Shown one piece after another: positions 6,538 to 13,577 of a stretch of 14,230 nt of DNA. Numbering within the stretch: position 1 is the first letter of the stretch; each line of letters starts with the position of its first letter. Source of the stretch: an uncultured Actinomycetes bacterium. Its GTDB lineage: Bacteria; Actinomycetota; Acidimicrobiia; Acidimicrobiales; Microtrichaceae. Position numbers and translations under genes: made by a program. Under the pieces are notes generated by a model that was not told the DNA's origin, made no database searches, and saw nothing but the letters and a program-made list of their open reading frames with translations. The stretch is taken from the NCBI GenBank assembly GCA_903930035.1, contig CAIYXG010000177.1, positions 1-14,230 of the forward strand, in the 5' to 3' direction.

Positions 6538-8088
6538 ATGGAGCACCCCATTCGCGAACGCGTCGAGGACCTTGCCGAGCGTCGGAGCCAGGCCCTGCAG
6601 CCCGGCTCGCAGCGGTCGGTCGACCGTCAGCACGAGCGCGGCAAGCTGCTGGCCCGGGAGCGGCTGGACCTGCTGCTCGACGAGGGGTCCTTCCACGAGC
6701 TCGACATGCTGGCCCGCCACCGCGCCGGCGACGCCCTGCCGGAGCGTCCCTACGGCGACGGCGTCATCACCGGCTGGGGCACGATCGACGGCCGCAAGGT
6801 GTTCGTGTTCAGCCAGGACTTCACGGTCTTCGGCGGGGCCCTGGGCGGCGTGTTCGCCGAGAAGATCCACAAGCTCATGGACCTGGCGCTCAAGGTCGGC
6901 GCCCCGGTCATCGGCCTGAACGACGGCGCCGGCGCCCGCATCCAGGAGGGCGTCGTCTCGCTCGCCTCCTACGGCGGCATCTTCTACCGGAACGTCAAGG
7001 CCTCGGGCGTCACGCCGCAGATCTCGATCATCATGGGCCCGTGCGCCGGCGGTGCCGTGTACAGCCCGGTCATGACCGACTTCGTCTTCATGGTCGACGA
7101 GACCTCGTACATGTTCATCACCGGCCCCGACGTGGTGAAGCAGGTGACCGGCGAGGAGGTCTCCCAGCAGGACCTCGGCGGGGCCCGCATCCACACGTCG
7201 CAGTCCGGCGTGGCGCAGTTCATCTCGCCCGACGACAAGGCCGCCATCGAGGACGTCCGGTTCCTGCTCTCGTTCCTGCCCTCGAACAACCTCGAGGAGC
7301 CCCCGTTCGTCGGGACCGACGACCCCGCCGACCGCCGGTGCGAGGAGCTCTACGACATGATCCCGTCGTCGGCCAACCAGCCGTACGACATGCGGGAGGT
7401 CGTGAAGACCGTCGTCGACGACGGCGAGTTCTTCGAGTACGCCGCCTCCTGGGCAGGCTCCATCACCTGCGGCTTCGCCCGGCTGGGCGGCCACGCCGTG
7501 GGCATCGTCGGCAACCAGCCCGCCATGTACGCCGGCGTGCTCGACATCGAGTCCTCGGCCAAGGCCGCCCGCTTCGTGCGGACGTGCGACGCCTTCAACG
7601 TGCCGCTGGTGACCTTCGTGGACGTCCCCGGCTTCCTGCCCGGCGTGGACCAGGAGCACAACGGGATCATCCGCCACGGCGCCAAGCTCCTCTACGCCTA
7701 CTGCGAGGCCACCGTCCCGCGGATCTCGGTCATCACCCGCAAGGCCTACGGCGGTGCCTACGTGGTCATGGACTCCAAGTCCATCGGCTCCGACCTGTGC
7801 TTCGCGTGGCCGTCGGCCGAGCTGGCCGTCATGGGTGCCTCGGGCGCCGTCGAGATCGTGAACCGTCGCGACATCGCCGACGCCGACGACCCGGTCGCCA
7901 AGCGCGCCGAGCTGATCGAGGCCTACGAGGAGACCTACCTCAACCCGTGGGAGGCCACCGACCGCGGCTACGTGGACGACGTGATCGACCCCGCCGAGAC
8001 CCGCCTCAAGCTCATCGCCGCGCTCGAGGTGCTGCGCACCAAGCGTGAGGACCTGCCCAACCGCAAGCACGGGAACATCCCGCTCTGA
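6538..8088 (+). CDS. Acyl-CoA carboxylase beta (carboxyltransferase) subunit, PccB/AccB type
   Basis: This 516-residue protein is a full-length carboxyltransferase of the propionyl/acetyl-CoA carboxylase family. It transfers carboxyl from biotin to acyl-CoA, giving methylmalonyl-CoA from propionyl-CoA or malonyl-CoA from acetyl-CoA. The N-terminal half carries GAGARIQEGVVSLASYGGIF at 130-149 and the first oxyanion-hole loop GPCAGGAVYSP at 167-177. The C-terminal half carries DVPGFLPGVDQE at 362-373 and the second loop ITRKAYGGAYVVMDSK at 399-414. The residue after GGAY is V409; in Streptomyces coelicolor, aspartate here marks propionyl-CoA-specific PccB and isoleucine marks the broader AccB (from memory), so the valine suggests broader acyl specificity. 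Its stop overlaps the start of the epsilon-like gene by one base (TGATG). The biotin-carrying alpha subunit is not in the window and must be encoded elsewhere. Confidence 0.95.
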   Translation: MEHPIRERVEDLAERRSQALQPGSQRSVDRQHERGKLLARERLDLLLDEGSFHELDMLARHRAGDALPERPYGDGVITGWGTIDGRKVFVFSQDFTVFGGALGGVFAEKIHKLMDLALKVGAPVIGLNDGAGARIQEGVVSLASYGGIFYRNVKASGVTPQISIIMGPCAGGAVYSPVMTDFVFMVDETSYMFITGPDVVKQVTGEEVSQQDLGGARIHTSQSGVAQFISPDDKAAIEDVRFLLSFLPSNNLEEPPFVGTDDPADRRCEELYDMIPSSANQPYDMREVVKTVVDDGEFFEYAASWAGSITCGFARLGGHAVGIVGNQPAMYAGVLDIESSAKAARFVRTCDAFNVPLVTFVDVPGFLPGVDQEHNGIIRHGAKLLYAYCEATVPRISVITRKAYGGAYVVMDSKSIGSDLCFAWPSAELAVMGASGAVEIVNRRDIADADDPVAKRAELIEAYEETYLNPWEATDRGYVDDVIDPAETRLKLIAALEVLRTKREDLPNRKHGNIPL

Positions 8089-8270
8089 TGGGTCTGCAGA
8101 TCACGCCCGAGCCCGGTCCCGAGGAGGCCGCGGCCATCGTCGCGGCCCTCGAGGTCGGGCTGCCGCGGGCGGGTGCGGCGCCGCAGGGCGAGGAGCGCTC
8201 CCGCTGGCGCTGGTCGGGCCGGCTCTGGGCCAAGCCCGTCCCCCTCGGCCGCGGCCGGCCGGGCTCCTGA
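8088..8270 (+). CDS. accE: Acyl-CoA carboxylase epsilon subunit (AccE-like)
   Basis: This is a small, 60-residue protein whose ATG shares its A with the stop codon of the carboxylase beta gene, so the two are translationally coupled. It starts MGLQITPEPGPEEAAAIVAA, the short strand-then-helix pattern with a PxPEE-like turn seen in actinobacterial AccE/PccE. It ends in a basic, tryptophan-containing tail (SRWRWSGRLWAKPVPLG). In Streptomyces, epsilon subunits of about this size bind the alpha-beta carboxylase complex and raise its activity. Position directly after the beta subunit gene is the usual one. Identification rests on size, position and this loose pattern, since the family is poorly conserved. 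Confidence 0.8.
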   Translation: MGLQITPEPGPEEAAAIVAALEVGLPRAGAAPQGEERSRWRWSGRLWAKPVPLGRGRPGS

Positions 8271-8283
8271 CCTGGGGCGGACC

Positions 8284-9303
8284 GTGACGGGGGAGCGGGT
8301 CACCGAGTGGATGACCGTGGCCGACGACGAGGTCGTCCGCTACCTCGGCCCCGAGCGCACCACGTTCGACGGCCTGCAGCCGGACACGGCCTACACCTTC
8401 GACGAGGAGACCGTCACCACGCTGCCGCGCCGCGGTGAGCTGCTCTGCCGGATCGCGACGGTCAACGACGTCCACTTCGGCGAGACGGTGTGCGGCCACG
8501 TCGACGGGTGGGCCGACCTGGTGACGTTCAAGGTGGGCCCCGGCGAGGACCCCTACCCCGAGACCATGAACGCCGGCGCCGTGGCCGACATCGGCGCCGC
8601 CGGGCCCGACCTGGTCGTGGTCAAGGGCGACGTGACGTCCAAGGGGACCCAGGCCGAGTTCGACCGGTTCGCCCAGGTCTACGGCGACGCCTTCGGCGAC
8701 CGCCTCCTGGCGGTGCGGGGCAACCACGAGTCGTTCCACCGTCTGGCCGTGGCGGACGAGCCGTTCCAGGAGCGCGAGCTCGAGGGCGCCACGGTGGCGC
8801 TGCTCGACACCTCCCGCGAGGGCAAGGCCAACGGCAACCTCACTGCGGCCCAGCTCGAGCAGCTCGACGAGCTGGGCAGCCGGGCCGACCGGCCCGTGCT
8901 GGTGATGGGCCACCACCCCGTGTGGGACCCGGGCCGGGAGCCCCGCAAGGACACGACCTTCGGACTGCTGCCGGACGCCACCGAGGCCCTCGCCGAGGTC
9001 ATGGGCCGCCGGCCGTGGTTGGTCGGCTACCTCGCCGGCCACACCCACCGGAACCGGGTGGTGCACCTGCCGGGCGCCGGCGAGGTGCCGTTCGTGGACA
9101 ACTCGTGCGTCAAAGACTTCCCGGGCAGCTGGTTCGAGTACCGGGTGTTCGAGGGCAACGTCCTGCAGGTGCACCGGCGCATCTCGTCGCCCGACGCGCT
9201 CGACTGGACCGAGCGCACCCGGGCCATGTTCGGCGGCCACTACCCGGCCTACGTCTTCGAGCAGGGCGCCGCCGCCGCCAGCTTCGAGGTCTGGCGCGGA
9301 TGA
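8284..9303 (+). CDS. Calcineurin-like metallophosphoesterase
   Basis: Predicted protein of 339 residues from GTG at 8284. It contains the complete two-metal phosphoesterase signature in order: NDVHFG with D62 and H64, VKGDVTS with D116, RGNHES with N147 and H148, VMGHHP with H210, and AGHTHRN with H253 and H255. The first 50 residues before the catalytic domain form a short beta-rich segment (RYLGPERTTFDGLQPDTAYTFD), perhaps a small accessory domain. There is no signal peptide, so the enzyme should be cytoplasmic. Overall it is most like class III cyclic-nucleotide phosphodiesterase/CpdA relatives, but the substrate cannot be deduced. The GTG lies 13 nt after the epsilon-subunit stop with a weak GGGGCGG upstream; ATG at 8311 is an alternative. 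Its stop overlaps the CoA-transferase start (ATGA), so it is an integral part of the carboxylase operon, which is unusual. Confidence 0.9.
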   Translation: MTGERVTEWMTVADDEVVRYLGPERTTFDGLQPDTAYTFDEETVTTLPRRGELLCRIATVNDVHFGETVCGHVDGWADLVTFKVGPGEDPYPETMNAGAVADIGAAGPDLVVVKGDVTSKGTQAEFDRFAQVYGDAFGDRLLAVRGNHESFHRLAVADEPFQERELEGATVALLDTSREGKANGNLTAAQLEQLDELGSRADRPVLVMGHHPVWDPGREPRKDTTFGLLPDATEALAEVMGRRPWLVGYLAGHTHRNRVVHLPGAGEVPFVDNSCVKDFPGSWFEYRVFEGNVLQVHRRISSPDALDWTERTRAMFGGHYPAYVFEQGAAAASFEVWRG

Positions 9304-10427
9304 CCGCCAGCCCGGGCCCGCTCGCGGACCTCAGGGTGGTGGACTGCGCCACGGTCCTGGCCGGACCGGGCTGCGCCCGCCACCTGGCCGACTTCGGCGC
9401 CGACGTGGTCAAGGTCGAGCGGCCCGACGGCGGCGACTCGCTGCGCCGGCTGGGGTTCATGGACCCCGACGGGGACGACTCGCTCTGGTGGAAGATCACG
9501 GCGCGCAACAAGCGGGTGGTGGCGCTGGACCTCAAGGACCCGGTCGACCTGGCCACGATGCGGCGGCTGCTGGCCGAGGCCGACGTGCTGGTGGAGAACT
9601 TCCGGCCCGGCACCCTCGAGCGGCTCGGGCTGGACCCCGTGGACCTGATCGCCGCCAACCCGCGGCTGGTCGTCACCCGCGTCACCGGGTTCGGCCAGAC
9701 CGGCCCGTACCGTGACCGCCCGGGGTTCGCGACCCAGGCCGAGGCGCTCTCGGGGTTCGCCGCCATCAACGGCGAGGTCGACGGGCCGCCGCTGCTCCCG
9801 CCGATCGCCCTGACCGACGAGGTCACCGCCATCGCCGCGGCGTTCGCCACGATGGTCGCGGTGCACTCCGGCGTCGGGCAGGTGGTCGACGTGAACCTGA
9901 TCGAGTCGATGCTCCAGCTCATGGGGCCGCTCGTGCCGCTGCAGGGCATGACCGGGCAGACCGTGGAGCGGCTGGGCGGCGGCATCTTCTCCACCGTGCC
10001 GCGCAACACCTACCGCACGGCCGACGACCGCTGGGTCGCCGTGTCGTCGAGCTCGGAGTCCGTCGCCGCCCGGGTCATGGCGCTGGTCGGCCTGGGCGAC
10101 GACCCGCGGATGGCCACGTTCGCCGGCCGCACGGCCCACCGCCACGAGGTCGACGCCCACATGGCCGCCTGGATGGCGGCGCGTACCCAGGCCGAGGCGC
10201 TGGTCGCGTTCGAGGAGGTCGACGCCGCCGCCGCACCCGTCTACGACATGGCCGACATCTACGCGGACGAGCACTACCGGGCGCGGGAGGCCATCGTGAC
10301 GGTGGACGGGGTGCCCATGCCCAACGTGCTGGCCCGGCTGTCGGCCACCCCGGGGCGGGTGCGCTGGGCGGGCCGCGGGCCCGACGCCGACGGGCCCCAG
10401 GTGCGCGGCGAGCAGCAGCCGCCGTGA
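9300..10427 (+). CDS. Class III (CaiB/BaiF family) CoA-transferase
   Basis: This 375-residue protein is a family III CoA-transferase, which moves CoA between an acyl-CoA donor and a free carboxylic acid through an aspartyl-CoA/anhydride intermediate. Typical blocks are present: LADLRVVDCATVLAGPGC at 8-25, LADFGADVVKVERPDGGD at 29-46, NKRVVALDLKD at 70-80, ADVLVENFRPGTLERLGL at 94-111, and VTRVTGFGQTGPYRDRPGF at 125-143. D173 (ALTDE) stands where the catalytic aspartate of formyl-CoA transferase and relatives is expected. Length is slightly below the usual 390-420. The ATG overlaps the phosphoesterase stop (ATGA), so translation is probably coupled. It closes the operon; the next gene converges only 4 bp away. 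The members of this family act on many acids (oxalate, carnitine, bile acids, citramalate/succinate, alpha-methylacyl-CoA racemisation), so the true substrate, or even racemase versus transferase activity, is open. Confidence 0.92.
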   Translation: MTASPGPLADLRVVDCATVLAGPGCARHLADFGADVVKVERPDGGDSLRRLGFMDPDGDDSLWWKITARNKRVVALDLKDPVDLATMRRLLAEADVLVENFRPGTLERLGLDPVDLIAANPRLVVTRVTGFGQTGPYRDRPGFATQAEALSGFAAINGEVDGPPLLPPIALTDEVTAIAAAFATMVAVHSGVGQVVDVNLIESMLQLMGPLVPLQGMTGQTVERLGGGIFSTVPRNTYRTADDRWVAVSSSSESVAARVMALVGLGDDPRMATFAGRTAHRHEVDAHMAAWMAARTQAEALVAFEEVDAAAAPVYDMADIYADEHYRAREAIVTVDGVPMPNVLARLSATPGRVRWAGRGPDADGPQVRGEQQPP

Positions 10428-10431
10428 CCGC

Positions 10432-11211
10432 CTAGTCGGCGATCGCCACCTCGATGCGGTCCTGTCGCCACTCGCGCGCGGCGTCGAGGGCCCGTCGGGC
10501 CTGCCCGACGATCTCGTCGGTCGTGAACGCGTGGGCCGGGTAGCAGGCCACGCCGGCCCAGAGGGTGTGGTTGCCGTGGTGCGACACGAGGTTCCGCCGC
10601 ACCCGCTCGACGGTCCACACGGCGCCGTTCTCGGGCGTGTCCTCCAGGACGATGGCGAACGTGCCGTCGGCCATGCGGCAGGCGGTGTCGGCGTCCCGGA
10701 CGGTGGTGCGGACCGCCTCGGCCACCCGCTCGGGGGGCGCGGCGACGGCGGTCCCGGCGACCTGGCCCTCGGCCACGTCCAGGAAGGCCACGGCCACGGG
10801 CCGTAGGTGGCGGCGGGCCGACGCGATGCGGGCGTCCAGCGCCACGCGGAAGTACGACTCGGAGAACAGGCCGGTGTCGGGGTCGGTGAGGACCGCGCCC
10901 TCGCCCAGCACGGCGGCGACCGGGTCGGCCTCGGACTCTCCGACGCTGGCCTCGAGCTCCAGGATCCGGGAGCGCTGCTCGTCGAGCACCTTGCGGGCGT
11001 TCGCCAGCTCGGCCGTGGCCTCGTGGTACGCCTGCTCGACCTCGGGGTGCACCGGCGGCGCCGCCTGCCGACCGGCAGCGGCCAGGACGCCCGCGGACAG
11101 CGCGAGCAGCCCGGCCATGAGGCCGAGCGCCGGGGCGTCGGCCACCGCCGCCGCGACCCCCAGGACCGCGCCGACGACACCGGCCACGAGGGCGATCAGG
11201 CGAGTCGACAT
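10432..11211 (-). CDS. Membrane protein with degenerate GGDEF domain
   Basis: Predicted protein of 259 residues from ATG at 11209-11211, preceded by GGGA with 6 nt spacing; starts at 11223 (ATG) and 11229 (GTG) are alternatives adding 4-6 residues. The N-terminus holds two hydrophobic segments (about 5-25 and 28-47), then a probable coiled coil (about 56-92, HPEVEQAYHEATAELANARK and onward). A domain of GGDEF architecture follows: DTGLFSESYFRVALDARI at 112-129 matches the conserved D-x-LTGL-x-N-R entry of diguanylate cyclases. Where GGDEF should stand the sequence is ADGTF (181-185, within CRMADGTFAIVL), lacking the second glycine and the catalytic acidic residues. The domain should therefore not make c-di-GMP, though it might still bind nucleotide. 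It lies 64 bp downstream of ecm on the same strand and is likely in the same transcript. It ends 4 bp from the convergent CoA-transferase stop. Confidence 0.8.
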   Translation of the reverse strand: MSTRLIALVAGVVGAVLGVAAAVADAPALGLMAGLLALSAGVLAAAGRQAAPPVHPEVEQAYHEATAELANARKVLDEQRSRILELEASVGESEADPVAAVLGEGAVLTDPDTGLFSESYFRVALDARIASARRHLRPVAVAFLDVAEGQVAGTAVAAPPERVAEAVRTTVRDADTACRMADGTFAIVLEDTPENGAVWTVERVRRNLVSHHGNHTLWAGVACYPAHAFTTDEIVGQARRALDAAREWRQDRIEVAIAD

Positions 11212-11275
11212 CGGGGATCCCATCGGCACCAGTGTGCCGGGACTGAGGAGAATTGCGGCCGGGCCGGGGCGACGG

Positions 11276-13243
11276 TCAGCCGCGGTGGGCGAGCGCCAGG
11301 TCCGCCATGTCCCGCATGATCCGGACGAGCTCGAAGTCCTTGGGCGTGTAGACCGCCGCGACTCCCTGCGAGAGCAGCCGGGGCCGGTCGTCCTCGGGGA
11401 TGATCCCGCCGGCCACCACCGGGGCGTCCACGCCGGCCTCGCGGACCAGCCGCACGACCTCGGGGACCAGCTCCAGGTGGGAGCCCGACAGGATGGACAG
11501 CCCGATGATGTCGACGTCCTCGTCGCGGGCCGCGGCGGCGATCTGCGAGGGGGTCAGGCGGATGCCCTGGTACACGACCTCCATGCCGGCGTCACGCGCT
11601 GCCACGGCGATCTGCTCGGCGCCGTTGGAGTGGCCGTCCAGGCCGGGCTTGGCCACCAGCAGCCGCGGCGGGCCGCCCGGGGTGGTCTGCAGCTCGGCCG
11701 CGATCTCGCGCAGGCCGGCGCTGCCGCCGCCGGCACCGGCCGCGGCGCCCACACCGGTCGGGGCGCGGTACTCGCCGAACTCCTCGCGGAGCACGTCGGA
11801 CCACTCGCCGGTGGTGCCGCCGGCCTCGGCCAGGGCGATGGTCGCCGGCATGATGTTCTCGTCGGTGCGGGCCACCCTGGCCAGCTCGGCGAGCGCCGCG
11901 TCCACCGCGCCCTGGTCGCGCTCGGCCCGCCAGCGCTGCACGTCGGCCACCATCTGCTCCTGCACGGCCGGGTCGACCTTCAGAATGTTGTCCTCGCCCG
12001 CCAGCGGCGACTCGGCGGACTCGGTGAAGGCGTTGACGCCGATCACCTTGAGGTCACCGGACTCGATCCGGCGCATGCGCTCGGTGTGCGACCGCACCAG
12101 GCGGCCCTTGAGCTCGTCGATCGCCTCGAAGGCGCCGCCCAGCGCCAGCACCTCGTCGAGCTCGGCCTGCGCGGCCTCCTCCAGGTCGGAGGTGAGCCCC
12201 TCCATGACCTTCGACCCCTCGAAGATGTCGGGGTAGTCGAGCAGGTCGGTCTCCAGCGCGAGCACCTGCTGCATCCGCAGCGACCACTGCTGGTCCCACG
12301 GCCGGGGCAGGCCCAGCGCCTCGTTCCAGGCCGGCAGCTGGAGCGAGCGGGCGCGGGCGTCGCGGGACAGCGTCACGCCCAGGGCCTCGAGCACGATCCG
12401 CTGCACGTTGTTCTCGGGCTGGGCCTCGGTCAGGCCGAGCGAGTTCACCTGCACGCCGTAGCGGAACCGGCGGGCCTTGGGGTCGGTGACGCCGTAGCGC
12501 TCCTCGGTCAGGCGGTCCCACATCCGGGTGAAGGCCCGCATCTTGGCGTTCTCCTCGATGAACCGGATGCCTGCGTTCACGAAGAAGGACACCGACGCCA
12601 CGACGGCCGCCATGTTCTCGGGCGCCACCTGGCCGGAGTCGCGCACGGCGTCGAGCACGCCGATGGCGCACGCCAGCGAGTAGGCGATCTCCTGCACGGG
12701 CGTCGCGCCCGCCTCCTGCAGGTGGTACGAGCACACGTTCATGGGGTTCCACTTGGGGACGTTCCCGTTGCAGAAGGCGAACATGTCCACGATCAGCCGG
12801 CGGCTGGGGACCGGCGGGAAGATGTACGTGCCGCGCGACAGGTACTCCTTCACGATGTCGTTCTGGGTCGTGCCCCGCAGCGCCGTCGAGGGCACGCCCT
12901 GCTCGGCCGCGTTGGCCACGTAGAGGCCGAGCATCCACGCCGCGGGCGCGTTGATGGTCATGGACGTGTTCATCTCGCCCGGCGGGATCCCGTCGAGCAG
13001 TGTGCGCATGTGGCCCAGGTGGGCGACCGGCACACCGACCTTGCCGACCTCGCCACGGGCCAGCTCGTGGTCGGGGTCGTAGCCGGTCTGGGTGGGCAGG
13101 TCGAAGGCGATCGACAGGCCGGTCTGGCCCTTGGCCAGGTTGGTCCGGTAGAGCTCGTTGGACGCCTTGGCCGTGGAGTGGCCGGAGTACGTGCGCATGA
13201 GCCACGGACGGTCGCGCTCGGAGAGGGTCACCTCGTCAGACAT
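11276..13243 (-). CDS. ecm: Ethylmalonyl-CoA mutase (MeaA/Ecm type, B12-dependent)
   Basis: This 655-residue single-chain acyl-CoA mutase interconverts (2R)-ethylmalonyl-CoA and (2S)-methylsuccinyl-CoA using adenosylcobalamin. It resembles Ecm/MeaA rather than methylmalonyl-CoA mutase: RTYSGHSTAKASNELYR at 17-33, FDLPTQTGYDPDHELARG at 47-64 (methylmalonyl-CoA mutases have FDLATHRGYDSD), and KWNPMNVCSYHLQEAGATP at 164-182. The TIM-barrel catalytic domain covers about 10-490; a glycine/alanine linker (498-510) leads to the cobalamin-binding domain with the base-off motif LDGHSNG at 535-541 (H538 is the cobalt ligand), LSILSGSH at 582-589 and AGGIIP at 611-616. The ATG has GGGAG 9 nt upstream. 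Length is typical. Crotonyl-CoA carboxylase/reductase, often adjacent in Streptomyces, is not here. The gene is divergent from a small membrane protein gene across a structured intergenic region. Confidence 0.93.
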   Translation of the reverse strand: MSDEVTLSERDRPWLMRTYSGHSTAKASNELYRTNLAKGQTGLSIAFDLPTQTGYDPDHELARGEVGKVGVPVAHLGHMRTLLDGIPPGEMNTSMTINAPAAWMLGLYVANAAEQGVPSTALRGTTQNDIVKEYLSRGTYIFPPVPSRRLIVDMFAFCNGNVPKWNPMNVCSYHLQEAGATPVQEIAYSLACAIGVLDAVRDSGQVAPENMAAVVASVSFFVNAGIRFIEENAKMRAFTRMWDRLTEERYGVTDPKARRFRYGVQVNSLGLTEAQPENNVQRIVLEALGVTLSRDARARSLQLPAWNEALGLPRPWDQQWSLRMQQVLALETDLLDYPDIFEGSKVMEGLTSDLEEAAQAELDEVLALGGAFEAIDELKGRLVRSHTERMRRIESGDLKVIGVNAFTESAESPLAGEDNILKVDPAVQEQMVADVQRWRAERDQGAVDAALAELARVARTDENIMPATIALAEAGGTTGEWSDVLREEFGEYRAPTGVGAAAGAGGGSAGLREIAAELQTTPGGPPRLLVAKPGLDGHSNGAEQIAVAARDAGMEVVYQGIRLTPSQIAAAARDEDVDIIGLSILSGSHLELVPEVVRLVREAGVDAPVVAGGIIPEDDRPRLLSQGVAAVYTPKDFELVRIMRDMADLALAHRG

Positions 13244-13307
13244 GTGGGCATTCTCCCGCGACCGGGGCCCTCCGTGGGAATCCTGACCCTGCCCCGGCGC
13301 TCCGTCA

Positions 13308-13340
13308 CCCCGCCCCTGCCCCGCCCCGGCCCCCGCCCCC
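13308..13340 (-). other. Potential G-quadruplex motif upstream of ecm
   Basis: On the minus strand, which is the ecm coding strand, this stretch consists of six G-runs of 4-5 residues separated by spacers of only 1-2 nt (plus-strand C-runs at 13308-13311, 13313-13316, 13319-13322, 13324-13327, 13330-13334 and 13336-13340). That satisfies the intramolecular quadruplex rule with spare runs. It lies 65 nt upstream of the ecm start, in its promoter or 5' leader. Formation in vivo is inference. Confidence 0.6.
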
Positions 13341-13363
13341 GCGCGAGCGTGGGGCGGACGCGA

Positions 13364-13391
13364 CGAGACCGGACCTTGCGGTCCGGTCTCG
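13364..13391. repeat. Perfect 12-bp inverted repeat, 4-nt centre
   Basis: CGAGACCGGACC (13364-13375) and its exact complement GGTCCGGTCTCG (13380-13391) flank TTGC. It is too perfect and too near both divergent promoters to ignore; no T-tract follows on either strand, so a simple intrinsic terminator is less likely than an operator or a leader hairpin. Confidence 0.75.
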
Positions 13392-13403
13392 GCGGGGGGC
13401 GTG

Positions 13404-13422
13404 CGGACCGGGGGACGGTCCG
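13404..13422. repeat. Second inverted repeat sharing the GGACC/GGTCC half-sites
   Basis: CGGACCG (13404-13410) and CGGTCCG (13416-13422) flank GGGGA. The inner words GGACC and GGTCC are the same as in the palindrome 12 bp to the left, suggesting two related sites for one regulator, or two related hairpins. Confidence 0.55.
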
Positions 13423-13512
13423 AACGAACTGGGTGCCGGGGACGGAGCGGAGGCTGCCGATGCGCCGGTGCCCGAAGGCTCCGGTGGGCGATGCGTTGGA
13501 GGGAGTGTGCAA

Positions 13513-13577
13513 CCCCCGCCCCTGTTGTCCCGGTGTGCCGGCGGGGGCGAAACCGCCGACGTAAGTACTATCGGCGG
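13513..13577 (+). promoter_or_regulatory. Overlapping inverted repeats and -10-like box before the small membrane protein gene
   Basis: CCCCCGCC (13513-13520) can pair with GGCGGGGG (13540-13547); part of the latter (GGCGG, 13540-13544) can instead pair with CCGCC (13553-13557); and CCGCCGA (13553-13559) can pair with TCGGCGG (13571-13577), just before the GTG at 13581. The loop of the last pair holds TACTAT (13566-13571), a -10-like hexamer 9 nt from the GTG, with no good -35. Either it is a promoter with an operator-like repeat around the -10, or a leader with alternative hairpins. Confidence 0.3.

Noticed and set aside
6187..8070. Minus-strand ORF of 627 codons opposite the carboxylase beta gene
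   Set aside because: It mirrors the codon pattern of the carboxylase gene on the other strand and has no motif of its own.
11276..13243. Calling this gene methylmalonyl-CoA mutase
   Set aside because: The blocks RTYSGHST, FDLPTQTGYD and NPMNVCSYHLQEAG match Ecm/MeaA, whereas methylmalonyl-CoA mutases have a different pattern (for example FDLATHRGYDSD and a YHMQEAGA block with other flanks).
13364..13391. Intrinsic terminator at the 12-bp hairpin
   Set aside because: No gene ends nearby on either strand and no T-tract follows the hairpin, so an operator or leader structure is a better reading.
10565..13564. A plus-strand ORF of 999 codons opposite the GGDEF-like gene and ecm
   Set aside because: It is the antisense shadow of two well-supported genes; its translation has no recognisable domain and is biased in composition.
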